Position numbers and translations under genes: made by a program
The notes under the pieces: generated by a model
Seen by the model: only the letters and a program-made list of their open reading frames with translations
The model's database searches: none
What the model was told of the DNA's origin: nothing
Assembly (NCBI RefSeq): GCF_034359305.1
Contig: NZ_CP110343.1
Coordinates: forward strand, 511,055 to 575,054
DNA from: Candidatus Fokinia cryptica
Lineage (GTDB): Bacteria > Pseudomonadota > Alphaproteobacteria > Rickettsiales > Midichloriaceae
DNA: 64,000 bases
Direction of reading: 5' to 3'
In this document: piece by piece, positions 17,867 through 26,782 of the stretch
Numbering within the stretch: the first letter of the stretch is position 1
Layout: each line of letters starts with the position of its first letter

Positions 17867-18757
17867 TTAATTCGTTCTTTCGAAAAGCTCCCTTCTTAGC
17901 AAATTAATAACTGATGAATTTCCTGCTATAAAACCGTTTTCACACAATGATTCTGGCGAATGCAAATACTCTCCAGTAATTGGAGATATAAATTTATAAT
18001 TTGATTGCTTTAATATTCCGAATCCGGCAGCAACATCCCATATTTTACACGAATAATGCATTATTGCGACAGCTTTTCCAGTTAAAAGATATATCATATC
18101 AGATACTATTGAGCCACTAATACGTAAACAGCACTGAAATGCCTTAATTTTTTCAATGATAGTATCAAACTTCCTTACTTCATCAATGTGACAATTTGTA
18201 TCTTCTTTAGGAAAAGAAAACATGAACATACTATGAGCTAAGGCACTTTTTTCTAATTTTCCAATAATTTTATTATGCAATCTAATGTTATTGCCATTTT
18301 TATCAGATAAAAATGCTCCTTCCAACGTGCTAAAATATGCTTCACATATGATCGGTAAATATATTAAACCAATAACAATACTATCTATCTCAAATTTATT
18401 ATCTTCTATTTTCTTCCCCTTAGCTAAAGCTAGCGATATACCTATAAGTGGATGATTGTTAATAAAATTTGCAGTACCATCCAGTGGATCTAAGACCCAA
18501 ATTAAATTTGAATTCTGAGCTTGCATACTGTACGTATAAGCAAGATCTGAATTTTCTTCCGTTAAGAAATAATATTTATACCCAGCATTGAAAAGTTCCT
18601 TAATAATATTATTTTCCGAATACAAATCTGTTTTTGTAAAGAAACTACTAACTCCTTTTAATTGAAGCTTAGCTCCCCCCTCGTAGAAATCTCTACTAAT
18701 GTAGGTACCAGCTTTTCTTACAGCTACCAACATTGTTTTTAAAGTGTTATCTAGCAT
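17867..18757 (-). CDS. inositol monophosphatase family protein (SuhB/CysQ-like)
   Basis: Mg2+- and Li+-sensitive phosphatase superfamily. Diagnostic motifs are present: the TEENSDL metal-binding Glu pair (about residue 66), WVLDPLDGTANF (about 88-99) with the metal-binding Asp residues, and the C-terminal IWDVAAGFGIL (about 231). The 296-residue length is slightly longer than SuhB (about 267). Substrate cannot be told from the sequence: myo-inositol-1-phosphate, PAP or NADP are all family substrates. It follows holC by 19 nt, so it probably belongs to a folB-holC-suhB transcript, with the giant gene downstream. Confidence 0.85.
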   Translation of the reverse strand: MLDNTLKTMLVAVRKAGTYISRDFYEGGAKLQLKGVSSFFTKTDLYSENNIIKELFNAGYKYYFLTEENSDLAYTYSMQAQNSNLIWVLDPLDGTANFINNHPLIGISLALAKGKKIEDNKFEIDSIVIGLIYLPIICEAYFSTLEGAFLSDKNGNNIRLHNKIIGKLEKSALAHSMFMFSFPKEDTNCHIDEVRKFDTIIEKIKAFQCCLRISGSIVSDMIYLLTGKAVAIMHYSCKIWDVAAGFGILKQSNYKFISPITGEYLHSPESLCENGFIAGNSSVINLLRRELFERTN

Positions 18758-18776
18758 GTAATAAGTATAAAGAATA

Positions 18777-19307
18777 TTAAACTACTTGTATCTTGCTCCA
18801 TTTGAGATCTCTATAAAGGGAAATATTGACAGAAGTAATACAATGAAGAACGCTTTCAATATCTATATCAAATACACCACTATCATGCAATTTACGTAGC
18901 AAATTATCTTTATACATTGGGTACTGAATATTAAGCGATATGTCTTGCGAATTTATTATAATAGCTATCTTCTGTAAAGCATTCCATATTCCTGCTTTCA
19001 GAAGATCATATTCTTTAAATCGTATTTTTTTTACTGCTATAAAAAGTTTTGGAGTATTATGAATACCATTAAATGAATCGCTTAACAAAATAGGCTGAAA
19101 ATTAGGTGATTCTTCATGAGCCATGCCATGTGGTAAAAAAGATATTTTCTTATAGCTCCATAGCATACTGTCATAGAAAAGTTCTTCCTCACGTGATGTA
19201 AAAGAAACAAGTACCCTATCATATCTGTTAAATGCATTATCTATTATGCTATATACTACCGAACGTACATCAGTTGTATTTTCCAGAAAAAACAATGTCA
19301 TCTCCAT
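18777..19307 (-). CDS. holC: DNA polymerase III chi subunit
   Basis: Chi links the clamp loader to SSB. This 176-residue protein has the family layout: N-terminal FFLENTTDVRSVVYSIIDNAF, the strand RVLVSFTSREEELFYDSMLW and the hallmark SFLPHG followed by PILL (residues about 57-75). The C-terminal half continues past the usual chi length of about 150. It begins 10 nt after folB ends, in an apparent operon folB-holC-suhB. Divergent sequence, but the motif order is persuasive. Confidence 0.75.
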   Translation of the reverse strand: MEMTLFFLENTTDVRSVVYSIIDNAFNRYDRVLVSFTSREEELFYDSMLWSYKKISFLPHGMAHEESPNFQPILLSDSFNGIHNTPKLFIAVKKIRFKEYDLLKAGIWNALQKIAIIINSQDISLNIQYPMYKDNLLRKLHDSGVFDIDIESVLHCITSVNISLYRDLKWSKIQVV

Positions 19308-19317
19308 ATTTTGGTAT

Positions 19318-19734
19318 TTAGATCTTTTTTTTGCTATTATTGATTCTTAATACAAAAAAAGCACCTCCTCTTATCGCTAAAATGGTGGTATTTTTCTTAT
19401 GTATACTCACTTCTACAACATATTCAGAAATTCCACTACTAAACTCTACTATAAAATCAGTAATAACCTTGTATATAGCATAAGCTAACCCCTCTATTGT
19501 ATCAAAAGAAGCATTTTCTGCAAATGAAAGTATTTTATCGCTTAGTAACTTATAACATACACATGAAGATATTTCGTCATTTAAACACCCATTTGGGAGT
19601 TCAGAAAATTCAAGAGAAATATCAACCTGTATTTCCTGTTTAAACTGTTTCTCTTCCTTTGAACATCCAAGATTAACGAGTAATGCAAGTTGTGAAATCC
19701 GTAATATTGCTGTAGAAAAATCTGGTACCTGCAT
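19318..19734 (-). CDS. folB: dihydroneopterin aldolase-like protein (FolB family)
   Basis: A 138-residue protein with the FolB/T-fold pattern: RISQLALLVNLGCSKEEK, then QEIQVDISLEFS, the tyrosine element CVCYKLLSDKIL, and the catalytic-Glu segment FDTIEGLAYAIYKVI. It would convert dihydroneopterin in folate synthesis. The usual GVxxxERxxxQ is modified to GCSKEEKQFKQ, so activity is likely but not certain. It is the first gene of the folB-holC-suhB run, and only 25 nt separate it from the divergently transcribed ftsY, so their promoters must overlap or be shared. Confidence 0.7.
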   Translation of the reverse strand: MQVPDFSTAILRISQLALLVNLGCSKEEKQFKQEIQVDISLEFSELPNGCLNDEISSCVCYKLLSDKILSFAENASFDTIEGLAYAIYKVITDFIVEFSSGISEYVVEVSIHKKNTTILAIRGGAFFVLRINNSKKKI

Positions 19735-19759
19735 GTAATAACTGAAAGCTTCATTACTT

Positions 19760-20683
19760 ATGTTGAAATCGTTCTACTCTAAGTTAAAAGAGTTCTCAAT
19801 CTCTAATTCATTAAAAGCTCTCTTCCTTAATGAGAATTCTATTATTGGAAATAATGTACTTTTCTCAGAATTAGAGAAATTATTGGTAGAAGCTGATGTA
19901 AGTATACACTTGGTACCTCATATCATACGACAAATAAAAAAGGGCAATAATACCTTTGAATCAGTAAAAGAAGATCTAAAAGGTAGCATTATGGAAATTT
20001 TAAATGTAGTAAAGCATGACACTCCTCTTTCTCAAGCATTATTTGATAACATAAAGCCACCAGAAAAGCACCACTCCGTAATAATCTGCGGGGTAAATGG
20101 AAGCGGAAAATCCACAACAATAGCTAAAATCAGTAATTTACTGAAATTGAACCAGCATAGCATTATAGTTGCTGCTGCTGACACATTTAGAGCTGCAGCA
20201 ACAGAACAATTAGAAAGAATGCTTTTAAAAACTGGAATAGTTCATGAAGATATTTTCATATCTTCAAGTAACTGTGATCCAGCATCGGTATGCTATAAAG
20301 GATTTGAAGCTACAATAGATAGAAATTATGATATTTTCATAGCTGATACAGCAGGTAGACTACCAACTAATATTGATCTAGCACGACAACTCGAGAAAAT
20401 TGCTAAAACCATTAATAAGCTAAAGGATACTGCTCCATCAGAGGTAATTTTAGTGGTAGATGGTACTTCTGGACAGAATGTACTATCACAAGTTGCCGCA
20501 TTTAATGATATAGTAAAAATTAGTGGACTCATTATAACGAAACTCGATAATAGAGCAAAAGGTGGGACTATCATAAGCATTATTAATAAACATAAAATAC
20601 CAGTCGTTGGCATATGTAATGGAGAAGATATTAATGCTATACAAAAATTTGATGCAAAAGAATTTGTTGATAATATGATATAG
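19760..20683 (+). CDS. ftsY: signal recognition particle receptor
   Basis: SRP receptor GTPase for cotranslational targeting. At 307 residues it is the short form without the long acidic A domain of E. coli. The helical N domain (about 1-90) precedes the G domain: G1 GVNGSGKSTT (about 111), the insertion-box segment AADTFRAAATEQL, G3 DTAGRLPTN (about 196) and G4 TKLDNRAKGG (about 260). It is divergent from folB across a 25-nt gap and followed at 71 nt by the MazG-like gene. Confidence 0.95.
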   Translation: MLKSFYSKLKEFSISNSLKALFLNENSIIGNNVLFSELEKLLVEADVSIHLVPHIIRQIKKGNNTFESVKEDLKGSIMEILNVVKHDTPLSQALFDNIKPPEKHHSVIICGVNGSGKSTTIAKISNLLKLNQHSIIVAAADTFRAAATEQLERMLLKTGIVHEDIFISSSNCDPASVCYKGFEATIDRNYDIFIADTAGRLPTNIDLARQLEKIAKTINKLKDTAPSEVILVVDGTSGQNVLSQVAAFNDIVKISGLIITKLDNRAKGGTIISIINKHKIPVVGICNGEDINAIQKFDAKEFVDNMI

Positions 20684-20754
20684 CAGATCATTTAACTGAT
20701 AATTTAGTTTATATATGATACTGGGGAACATCTTAAAAATTATATATCATCAGT

Positions 20755-21168
20755 ATGAGCAAATATAAAAGATTCGCGTTAAACAAATTAATTCGTAGCA
20801 AACTTAATGCTGATAGCGATCTTATAAAATATGGTTGTAAACTTGAATTTGTAGTTCTTGATGAAAATGAGTATGAGAATAGCCTAAAAGCTAAATTGAT
20901 GGAAGAAGCGCAGGAAGTGATTGATTCTAAAGATAAGGATGAATTGATAGAAGAGATGGGGGATTTATTAGAAGTGATAAGTGCAATATCTTCCTTTTAT
21001 AACATATCGCTCGATGAGGTAGAAAAAAGAAAAGAAGAAAAAAAAGCTAAAAAAGGAGGCTTCGAAGAACGTATATTCGCAAAACATCTTGATATACCGA
21101 GTGATTGCTCCAAAATAAGTTACTATAAGGAAAGGCCTACTAAATATCCTGAGATAGAATTATTATGA
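20755..21168 (+). CDS. MazG-like all-alpha NTP pyrophosphohydrolase
   Basis: A 137-residue protein with the metal-binding signature of the all-alpha NTP-PPase superfamily: EEAQE (about residues 52-56), then EEMGDLLE (about 66-73). The N-terminal LNKLIRSKLNAD resembles the (K)LVRDKIP start of the house-cleaning phosphoribosyl-ATP pyrophosphohydrolase-like group. These enzymes hydrolyse non-canonical or surplus NTPs to NMP and PPi. HisE is an alternative within the superfamily, but no histidine genes are in the window. It lies in tandem between ftsY and rpsB. Confidence 0.75.
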   Translation: MSKYKRFALNKLIRSKLNADSDLIKYGCKLEFVVLDENEYENSLKAKLMEEAQEVIDSKDKDELIEEMGDLLEVISAISSFYNISLDEVEKRKEEKKAKKGGFEERIFAKHLDIPSDCSKISYYKERPTKYPEIELL

Positions 21169-21186
21169 TATAGTAATTGTTCTTAC

Positions 21187-21248
21187 TTGACATTAGAGCA
21201 TTGAATTTTCTACCATTCACCTTATAAATTGAGGTTATAACCTCTTTT
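21187..21248 (+). promoter_or_regulatory. putative rpsB promoter and leader palindrome
   Basis: A consensus TTGACA (21187-21192) with an 18-nt spacer to TACCAT (21211-21216) would start transcription near 21223. Just inside that leader is a perfect 14-bp palindrome GAGGTTATAACCTC (21231-21244) followed by four T. It can fold as a 5-bp stem with a TATA loop. It may be a terminator for the MazG-like gene, an rpsB leader element (S2 is autoregulated in other bacteria), or a protein-binding site. The roles are inferred. Confidence 0.35.
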
Positions 21249-21321
21249 CGTAACTTGTATAGATAGTGTTGGTGCGCCCCGATGCGTTATTATTTATACT
21301 AATTTTCAACCAAACGCAGTC

Positions 21322-22236
21322 ATGAGTATAGAAAATCAAAACGATGCTAAAGCTTTCTACGGTAGGCTTTTTACCGTTAAATCTTTATTAGAGAGTAACG
21401 TTCAATACGGACATTCTCCGAGAAGGTGGAATCCCAAGATGGAAAAGTACATATATGGAATACAGGGTGGAATGCATATCATTAACCTAAAGCTTACGGC
21501 GATACATCTAGAAAAAGCTCTTCGTGTACTAAGAGATTGTGCAAGTAAAGGCGGTAAAATACTGTTTGCTTCTACGAAGAAGCAAGCATCTGGAATTGTA
21601 TCAAAGTATGCAGCTGAATGTAACCAATTTTACATGGAAGGAAGATGGCCAGGTGGAGTACTCACAAATTGGAAAACCTTTTCTACGTCTATATCAAAGT
21701 TAGATAAGTATGATAAAATGCTAGAAGTAGGTGAAGGAGGTTCATTGACAAAAAAGGAAAGATTAATCCTGAAAAGAGAATATGAAAACTTACTAAAATT
21801 ACTTGCAGGAATAAGACATATGAATGGAATTCCTAGTATGTTATTTGTAATAGGTAACATAGAGACCAGAACCGCAATACAAGAAGCTAAAAAGATGAAA
21901 ATTCCCATCATAAGCGTAGTAGATACTAATGCAAATCCAGAAGAAATAGAGAATATTATCCCTGGTAATGACGATTCTAGAACTGCTATAGAACTCTACT
22001 GCAGGTTAGCGAAAGAAGCCATTTTAGAAGGATTAGCTAATCCTACGGCAGATAACAGAAAAAATGATTACTCTAAAAAAGAAAGTTTTAGTGTCGATAA
22101 ATCTAGAAACGAGAAAGTAAAAAAACTTAGAAGTTCAGTTGCAGATCCTTCTAAAAACCTAAAACCTATTAAAGAAGTTTCTGATGATAAACAACCCAAA
22201 GTCATTAAAATCGATAATGTAGATGATAAAAATTAG
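21322..22236 (+). CDS. rpsB: 30S ribosomal protein S2
   Basis: A 304-residue S2. The core (about 15-235) has the usual LLESNVQYGHSPRRWNPKME, GGMHIINL, FASTKKQASGIV, RWPGGVLTNWKTF and GIPSMLFVIGN segments. The last 65 residues are a Lys/Asp/Ser-rich disordered tail, so the protein is about 60 residues longer than E. coli S2. S2 is usually followed by tsf (EF-Ts). Here infB follows instead, after a 366-nt gap with a long inverted repeat, so the rpsB-tsf pair is broken. Confidence 0.97.
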   Translation: MSIENQNDAKAFYGRLFTVKSLLESNVQYGHSPRRWNPKMEKYIYGIQGGMHIINLKLTAIHLEKALRVLRDCASKGGKILFASTKKQASGIVSKYAAECNQFYMEGRWPGGVLTNWKTFSTSISKLDKYDKMLEVGEGGSLTKKERLILKREYENLLKLLAGIRHMNGIPSMLFVIGNIETRTAIQEAKKMKIPIISVVDTNANPEEIENIIPGNDDSRTAIELYCRLAKEAILEGLANPTADNRKNDYSKKESFSVDKSRNEKVKKLRSSVADPSKNLKPIKEVSDDKQPKVIKIDNVDDKN

Positions 22237-22602
22237 CATAGCATAGTCATATGCTTAAGATAATTCATGATACAATAGTAAGATCTAGCACCAGCTTTCT
22301 CTTTTCGGTATCTTACTATAGTATCTAAGGATTTTAGGAAAACGTTTTCAAAGATAAAATTTAAATTGTGATTTTATATTGTATTACGTATTTATGTGTC
22401 AAATTTAGTGTTTTGTATCTTGTAAAAGACTAAATCCTTATATCTTGTAAAAGAAAGGCTCTTTTTCATTGAAATATCGGTGTATTGAATTGCATTTATT
22501 AATAGATCTCTGTATATTACTCTAAGCTTGATGGGGATGCTTAGTTCGTGTGCTTTGCATATGTTATTTATATCCCCCCAACGTTCTAATATTTGCACTC
22601 TG
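22237..22602. other. rpsB-infB intergenic region
   Basis: No convincing gene. It holds a large imperfect inverted repeat (22269-22325) and, further on, a short direct repeat (ATCTTGTAAAAG occurring twice, near 22418 and 22441). A 68-codon minus-strand frame (22392-22598) exists but has no recognisable content and overlaps the expected infB leader. The infB frame itself is open back to 22528, but its protein start is more likely at 22603. Confidence 0.6.
22269..22325. repeat. 16-bp imperfect inverted repeat after rpsB
   Basis: Arms 22269-22284 and 22310-22325 are complementary with a single mismatch (GATACAATAGTAAGAT against ATCTTACTATAGTATC), enclosing a 25-nt pyrimidine-rich loop. It begins 33 nt after the rpsB stop. 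It could be a transcript-end structure, an RNase processing hairpin or the remains of a small mobile repeat. Confidence 0.6.
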
Positions 22603-25158
22603 ATGCCAGAAGATAAAAAGGAGGTCAGTACGAGAAAAATTCTCGGCTTAGGAAAGTTGAAGGTAAGCGCTCTTGAGATAGCTCAGAAGATTATTGGAGA
22701 AAATACTTCAGATGTACGTGAGCGAGAACCTGTGCTCGAACAACTTTCACATACAAAACATGTAGAAGAAAGTAGTATCCCTTATCATGAAAAACTGAGG
22801 GTAGCAAATGAAGCGGCTTTATCCTCCGCCTCAGACTCTGCTTCAGATACAGCTTCCTATAAGACGAGAAAAATAAAGAGAATTTCTTTAAATGCAGCAA
22901 CCGAAACAACCGAAAAGACAAAAGAATTCGATGAAGCAGTACAAAAGGAAAATCCTCAAACTAGAAGTTATAATGACAATGCTGCACCTCCTACTCCACC
23001 AAAAAAAGAGCAACAACCACATCATCGTCCTCGCCTTGATTATAGTGCTCCTTTTACAGTCTCTGAAGATTCGATAAAAAAGGTATCTTTAGCTACCATA
23101 CTGAAGAGCGAACGAAAGATAAAAAATCTCGATAAAAAAACTACGCAGGAAGTTGCTCCGGCCGTTGTTACGCCACCTCCTGTCGCTCCAAAACCTCATA
23201 AAGAGGCGTTTAAAGGTAAAACAAATAAAAATAAGGCTTTCAATGATAATGAAGATCGTAAACGAAACGTCAAAAAAGGACATGATAATTTCAGAACCCA
23301 TAAAATAAATACTTCTCAAGCTGCAAAGCTTCAAATTGATGAAATGACAGATTGGAGCGATATAGTTTCATCTAAGAAATTCAGGAAAGATAGAATAAAA
23401 AAACATAGGACTTCTGCACCTAAAGTAGTAAGAGAAATTCAAATTGGTGCTTCTATTACGATAGGAGAGTTAGCTTCAAAAATGTCTGAGAAAGCAACAG
23501 ATTTAATGAAAAAACTCATTTCATTAGGGGAAAGAAAAACCATAAATGATACGATTGATTATGAACTTGCAGCATTACTTGCTGAAGAATTTGGGCATAA
23601 GCATACTAAAATCAGTACTTCTACATCTATACTAAACGATTATCTTGCTATCCATTCTACAGGAGATAAAAAATCACGCCCTCCTATCGTAACTGTAATG
23701 GGGCATATAGATCATGGAAAAACAACACTTTTAGACACACTGCGTTCTAGCTCAGTTGCTAAAAAGGAGTACGGAGGAATTACACAGCATGTTGCAGCAT
23801 ATCAGGTTGTAATTAAGAATGAACAAAAGATCACATTTTTGGACACTCCTGGACATGAAGCATTTACCATGATGCGAGCTAGAGGAGCAAGTCTTACTGA
23901 TATGGTAGTGATTGTAATAGCTGCAGATGAAGGTGTGAAGCAACAAACGGTAGAAGCAATAAGACATGCTAAAGCATCAAATGTGCATATCATTGTGGCC
24001 GCAAATAAAATGGATAGCCCTAATGCTGATATAACATTGGTGAAGAATGGTCTACTTAAAGAGAATGTTATACCAGAAGAAATGGGAGGAGATGTACCGA
24101 TTATACCGATTTCTGCTAAAACAGGCCAAGGTTTAGATTTGTTGCTTGACACAATACTAGCATACAGTGATATGCTTGATATTCATGAAATTGATGGGCA
24201 TGTTACTTCAGGAACAGTATTAGAAGCAAAGGTAAGTAAATCTATGGGTACAATTATTAGTGCTATAGTATTAAATGGTGTACTGAAAGTCGGAGATTAT
24301 CTTAATATTGGACAGAAACATGGCAGAATAAGGCTAATGTATAATGACGTAGGAGAGCATATTACTTCTGCTACCGCTTCTACTCCTGTAAATATCGTAG
24401 GGTTAAATGATAGCTCTTCTGTAGGTGAAAAATTCTATGTAATACCGGAAAAACTAGCTAAGGAAATCGCTAATCTAGCACAAAGAAGCACAGCAGATGA
24501 TGTTATGCCAGTACACAGGGCAACATTCGATACCTTAGAGAAGAACAAAGAATATAGAATTGTTCTGAAAGCTGACGTCAAAGGCTCACTTGAAGCAATT
24601 CAGCATGCAATAAGCAGAATAGAAACGGATGAAGTAGATATACGTATTATGTATCAAGGAGTAGGAGCGGTAACAGAATCCGATATCTCATTGTCATCAA
24701 CATGTAATGCACATATTATATGTTTTAATACAACACAGTATAGTAGTGAAGTAAGAGGAGTGGCTAAAGCTCTCGGCATTCAGATCAGTACGCATAACAC
24801 CATATATCAGGTGTTAGATTTTATAAAAGAGCAAGTATCAGGTATGATGAAACCTTTAATTACTGAAAAAAATATAGGCGATGCTGAAATTAGACAAATA
24901 TTTTCTGCAAAATCTATAAATATAGCTGGATGTAGGGTTCTTTCTGGTATAATTAAGTCTTCATCTAAAGTGCGTATCACAAGAAGCGGCAACGTTATAT
25001 ATACTGGTACTATCAAGTCTCTTCGGAAAGGTACCGAACATGCTAAAGAAGTATTAAACGGTGTAGAATGTGGTATCTGCTTTGAAAATTATGATGATAT
25101 TGTAATTGGTGACATAATACATGCGTATGAAGAAATTGCAGAATATCGTAAATTATAG
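22603..25158 (+). CDS. infB: translation initiation factor IF-2
   Basis: GTPase that places fMet-tRNA in the P site. The frame opens at 22528, but the ATG at 22603 gives MPEDKKEVSTRKILGLGKLK, which matches the start of alphaproteobacterial IF-2, and 851 residues. A low-complexity linker (about 40-280) precedes the IF2_N domain (ITIGELASKMSEKATDLMKKL) and the G domain with GHIDHGKTT (about 367), DTPGHEAF and NKMD. Domains II-IV follow, ending GDIIHAYEEIAEYRKL. The usual nusA-infB-rbfA neighbours are missing. glyQ follows after 24 nt. Confidence 0.97.
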   Translation: MPEDKKEVSTRKILGLGKLKVSALEIAQKIIGENTSDVREREPVLEQLSHTKHVEESSIPYHEKLRVANEAALSSASDSASDTASYKTRKIKRISLNAATETTEKTKEFDEAVQKENPQTRSYNDNAAPPTPPKKEQQPHHRPRLDYSAPFTVSEDSIKKVSLATILKSERKIKNLDKKTTQEVAPAVVTPPPVAPKPHKEAFKGKTNKNKAFNDNEDRKRNVKKGHDNFRTHKINTSQAAKLQIDEMTDWSDIVSSKKFRKDRIKKHRTSAPKVVREIQIGASITIGELASKMSEKATDLMKKLISLGERKTINDTIDYELAALLAEEFGHKHTKISTSTSILNDYLAIHSTGDKKSRPPIVTVMGHIDHGKTTLLDTLRSSSVAKKEYGGITQHVAAYQVVIKNEQKITFLDTPGHEAFTMMRARGASLTDMVVIVIAADEGVKQQTVEAIRHAKASNVHIIVAANKMDSPNADITLVKNGLLKENVIPEEMGGDVPIIPISAKTGQGLDLLLDTILAYSDMLDIHEIDGHVTSGTVLEAKVSKSMGTIISAIVLNGVLKVGDYLNIGQKHGRIRLMYNDVGEHITSATASTPVNIVGLNDSSSVGEKFYVIPEKLAKEIANLAQRSTADDVMPVHRATFDTLEKNKEYRIVLKADVKGSLEAIQHAISRIETDEVDIRIMYQGVGAVTESDISLSSTCNAHIICFNTTQYSSEVRGVAKALGIQISTHNTIYQVLDFIKEQVSGMMKPLITEKNIGDAEIRQIFSAKSINIAGCRVLSGIIKSSSKVRITRSGNVIYTGTIKSLRKGTEHAKEVLNGVECGICFENYDDIVIGDIIHAYEEIAEYRKL

Positions 25159-25182
25159 TTTTTTTTACCTTTAAATACAGAA

Positions 25183-26076
25183 ATGTTTTTTCAAGATATA
25201 AAACTAGCTCTTATAGAATTTTGGATAGAATCTGGGTGTGCATTATTGGAAGGTTATGATATGAAAGTAGGGGCAGGAACATCACATCCTGCTACCGCTT
25301 TGATGTGCCTCACAAAAAATCCATGGAATGTTGTATATGTACAACCAAGCACACGTCCTACCGATGGAAGATATGCAATTACACCAAACAGAACACAATT
25401 TTACTACCAGTTACAGGTAATAATGAAACCTTCACCAGATAACATACAAGCATTATGCATACAAAGTCTCCGTAGTATAGGATTAAAGATAGAAAGTAAT
25501 AATATATGTTTTATAGAAGATGATTGGCAAAATCCTACTTTGGGGGCTTCAGGCTTAGGATGGGAACTACAGTTAAATGGTACAGAGGTTTTACAATTCA
25601 CTTATATGCAGCAAATCGGAGGCTTTAAGTGTCATCCAGTACCATGCGAAATTACGTACGGCCTTGAACGATTAGGAATGCATATTCAGAATACTGAAAG
25701 CTTTTGGGATATAATATGGTCTCCATCAGGAGTCACATATGGCGAACTTTTCAAAGAACAGGAAAAAGCTTACTCGCATTTTAATTTTGAATATGCAAAC
25801 ACAGAGATGCTCTTAAAGCATTTTCAGGATAATATTGCGGAATGCAAAAGATTATTAATGATATCGCATGAGCAAAATATTAATCTGGTAATACAAGCTT
25901 ATGATTATTTCCTCAGTGCGGCACATCTTTTCAACTTGCTAGAAGCAAGAAAGGTAATTACAGTTGTACAGAGAACTTCTTATATGAAGATACTTAGGGA
26001 AGTATCCACTATGTGTTGTAAAGAGTGGGTAAAGTTTGAAGGAAAAAATGTGGCTAGCCAAGGTATTAACTCTTAA
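25183..26076 (+). CDS. glyQ: glycyl-tRNA synthetase alpha subunit
   Basis: Class II synthetase subunit of the bacterial alpha2beta2 GlyRS; the alpha chain holds the active site. At 297 residues it is normal length, with the conserved WIESGCALLEGYDMKVGAGT, YVQPSTRPTDGRY and FIEDDWQNPTLGASGLGWE segments. glyS (beta) would usually be next, but trmD follows instead, overlapping the glyQ 3' end. glyS must be elsewhere. Confidence 0.96.
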   Translation: MFFQDIKLALIEFWIESGCALLEGYDMKVGAGTSHPATALMCLTKNPWNVVYVQPSTRPTDGRYAITPNRTQFYYQLQVIMKPSPDNIQALCIQSLRSIGLKIESNNICFIEDDWQNPTLGASGLGWELQLNGTEVLQFTYMQQIGGFKCHPVPCEITYGLERLGMHIQNTESFWDIIWSPSGVTYGELFKEQEKAYSHFNFEYANTEMLLKHFQDNIAECKRLLMISHEQNINLVIQAYDYFLSAAHLFNLLEARKVITVVQRTSYMKILREVSTMCCKEWVKFEGKNVASQGINS

Positions 26077-26767
26077 TCCTGAAACTTTTCCAGGACCACT
26101 AGCTCATTCAGTAATAGGAAAAGGTTTAGGTAAGTGGTGGAATTTAGAAATCAGAAACATAAGAGATTACTCTAAGACAAGACATAAAAAAGTAGATGAT
26201 ACGATATATGGTGGAGGTAATGGAATGTTGATAAGAGCAGATGTACTCGGGGATGCAATAGATGATTTTTTTGAACTTGAAAATAAAGATTGTCCAATAA
26301 TATATGTCTCTCCCAGAGGCATAAAATTCGATCAAGAAATGGCCTTAAATTTTTCACAAAAACGAGGTATACAACTTATATCGGGCAAATTTGAAGGAAT
26401 AGATGAGAGAATCTTACAATATTATAACATTAAAGAAGTAAGTATAGGGGATTATATACTTTCTTCTGGGGATATTCCAATTTTAGCAATTATAAATGCA
26501 TGCGTAAGATTATTAAATGATACATTCATAACAAAACACAATGATCTTAATCCTTTAAATGAAGAATCATTTTCGCTCTTTGATCAAGAATTAGGTGCTT
26601 TACTAGAATATCCACAATATACTAAACCTCGCGTTTGGCGTACTTTAGAGGTACCAAAGATTTTTCTGTCCGGAGATCACAAAAATATTCAAGCTACAAG
26701 AAAGGCTGAGGCTAAAATAAAAACTCTTTTAATGAAGAAAAAGTTCAATAATAATAAAGATGCTTAA
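26048..26767 (+). CDS. trmD: tRNA (guanine-N1-)-methyltransferase
   Basis: SPOUT-class enzyme making m1G37, which prevents frameshifting. The frame opens at a TTG (26036), but the ATG at 26048 yields MWLAKVLTLNPETFPGPL, the expected TrmD start, and 239 residues. The trefoil-knot AdoMet site is visible in YVSPRGIKFDQ, SGKFEGIDERIL and SIGDYILSSGDIPIL. It overlaps the end of glyQ by 29 nt, so translation is probably coupled. Its usual partners rpsP, rimM and rplS are absent. Confidence 0.95.
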   Translation: MWLAKVLTLNPETFPGPLAHSVIGKGLGKWWNLEIRNIRDYSKTRHKKVDDTIYGGGNGMLIRADVLGDAIDDFFELENKDCPIIYVSPRGIKFDQEMALNFSQKRGIQLISGKFEGIDERILQYYNIKEVSIGDYILSSGDIPILAIINACVRLLNDTFITKHNDLNPLNEESFSLFDQELGALLEYPQYTKPRVWRTLEVPKIFLSGDHKNIQATRKAEAKIKTLLMKKKFNNNKDA

Positions 26768-26782
26768 GTATCAGTATTTTGT

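Noticed and set aside
22392..22598. 68-codon minus-strand frame upstream of infB
   Set aside because: No recognisable motif, covers the likely infB leader, and contains the short direct repeat; probably chance.
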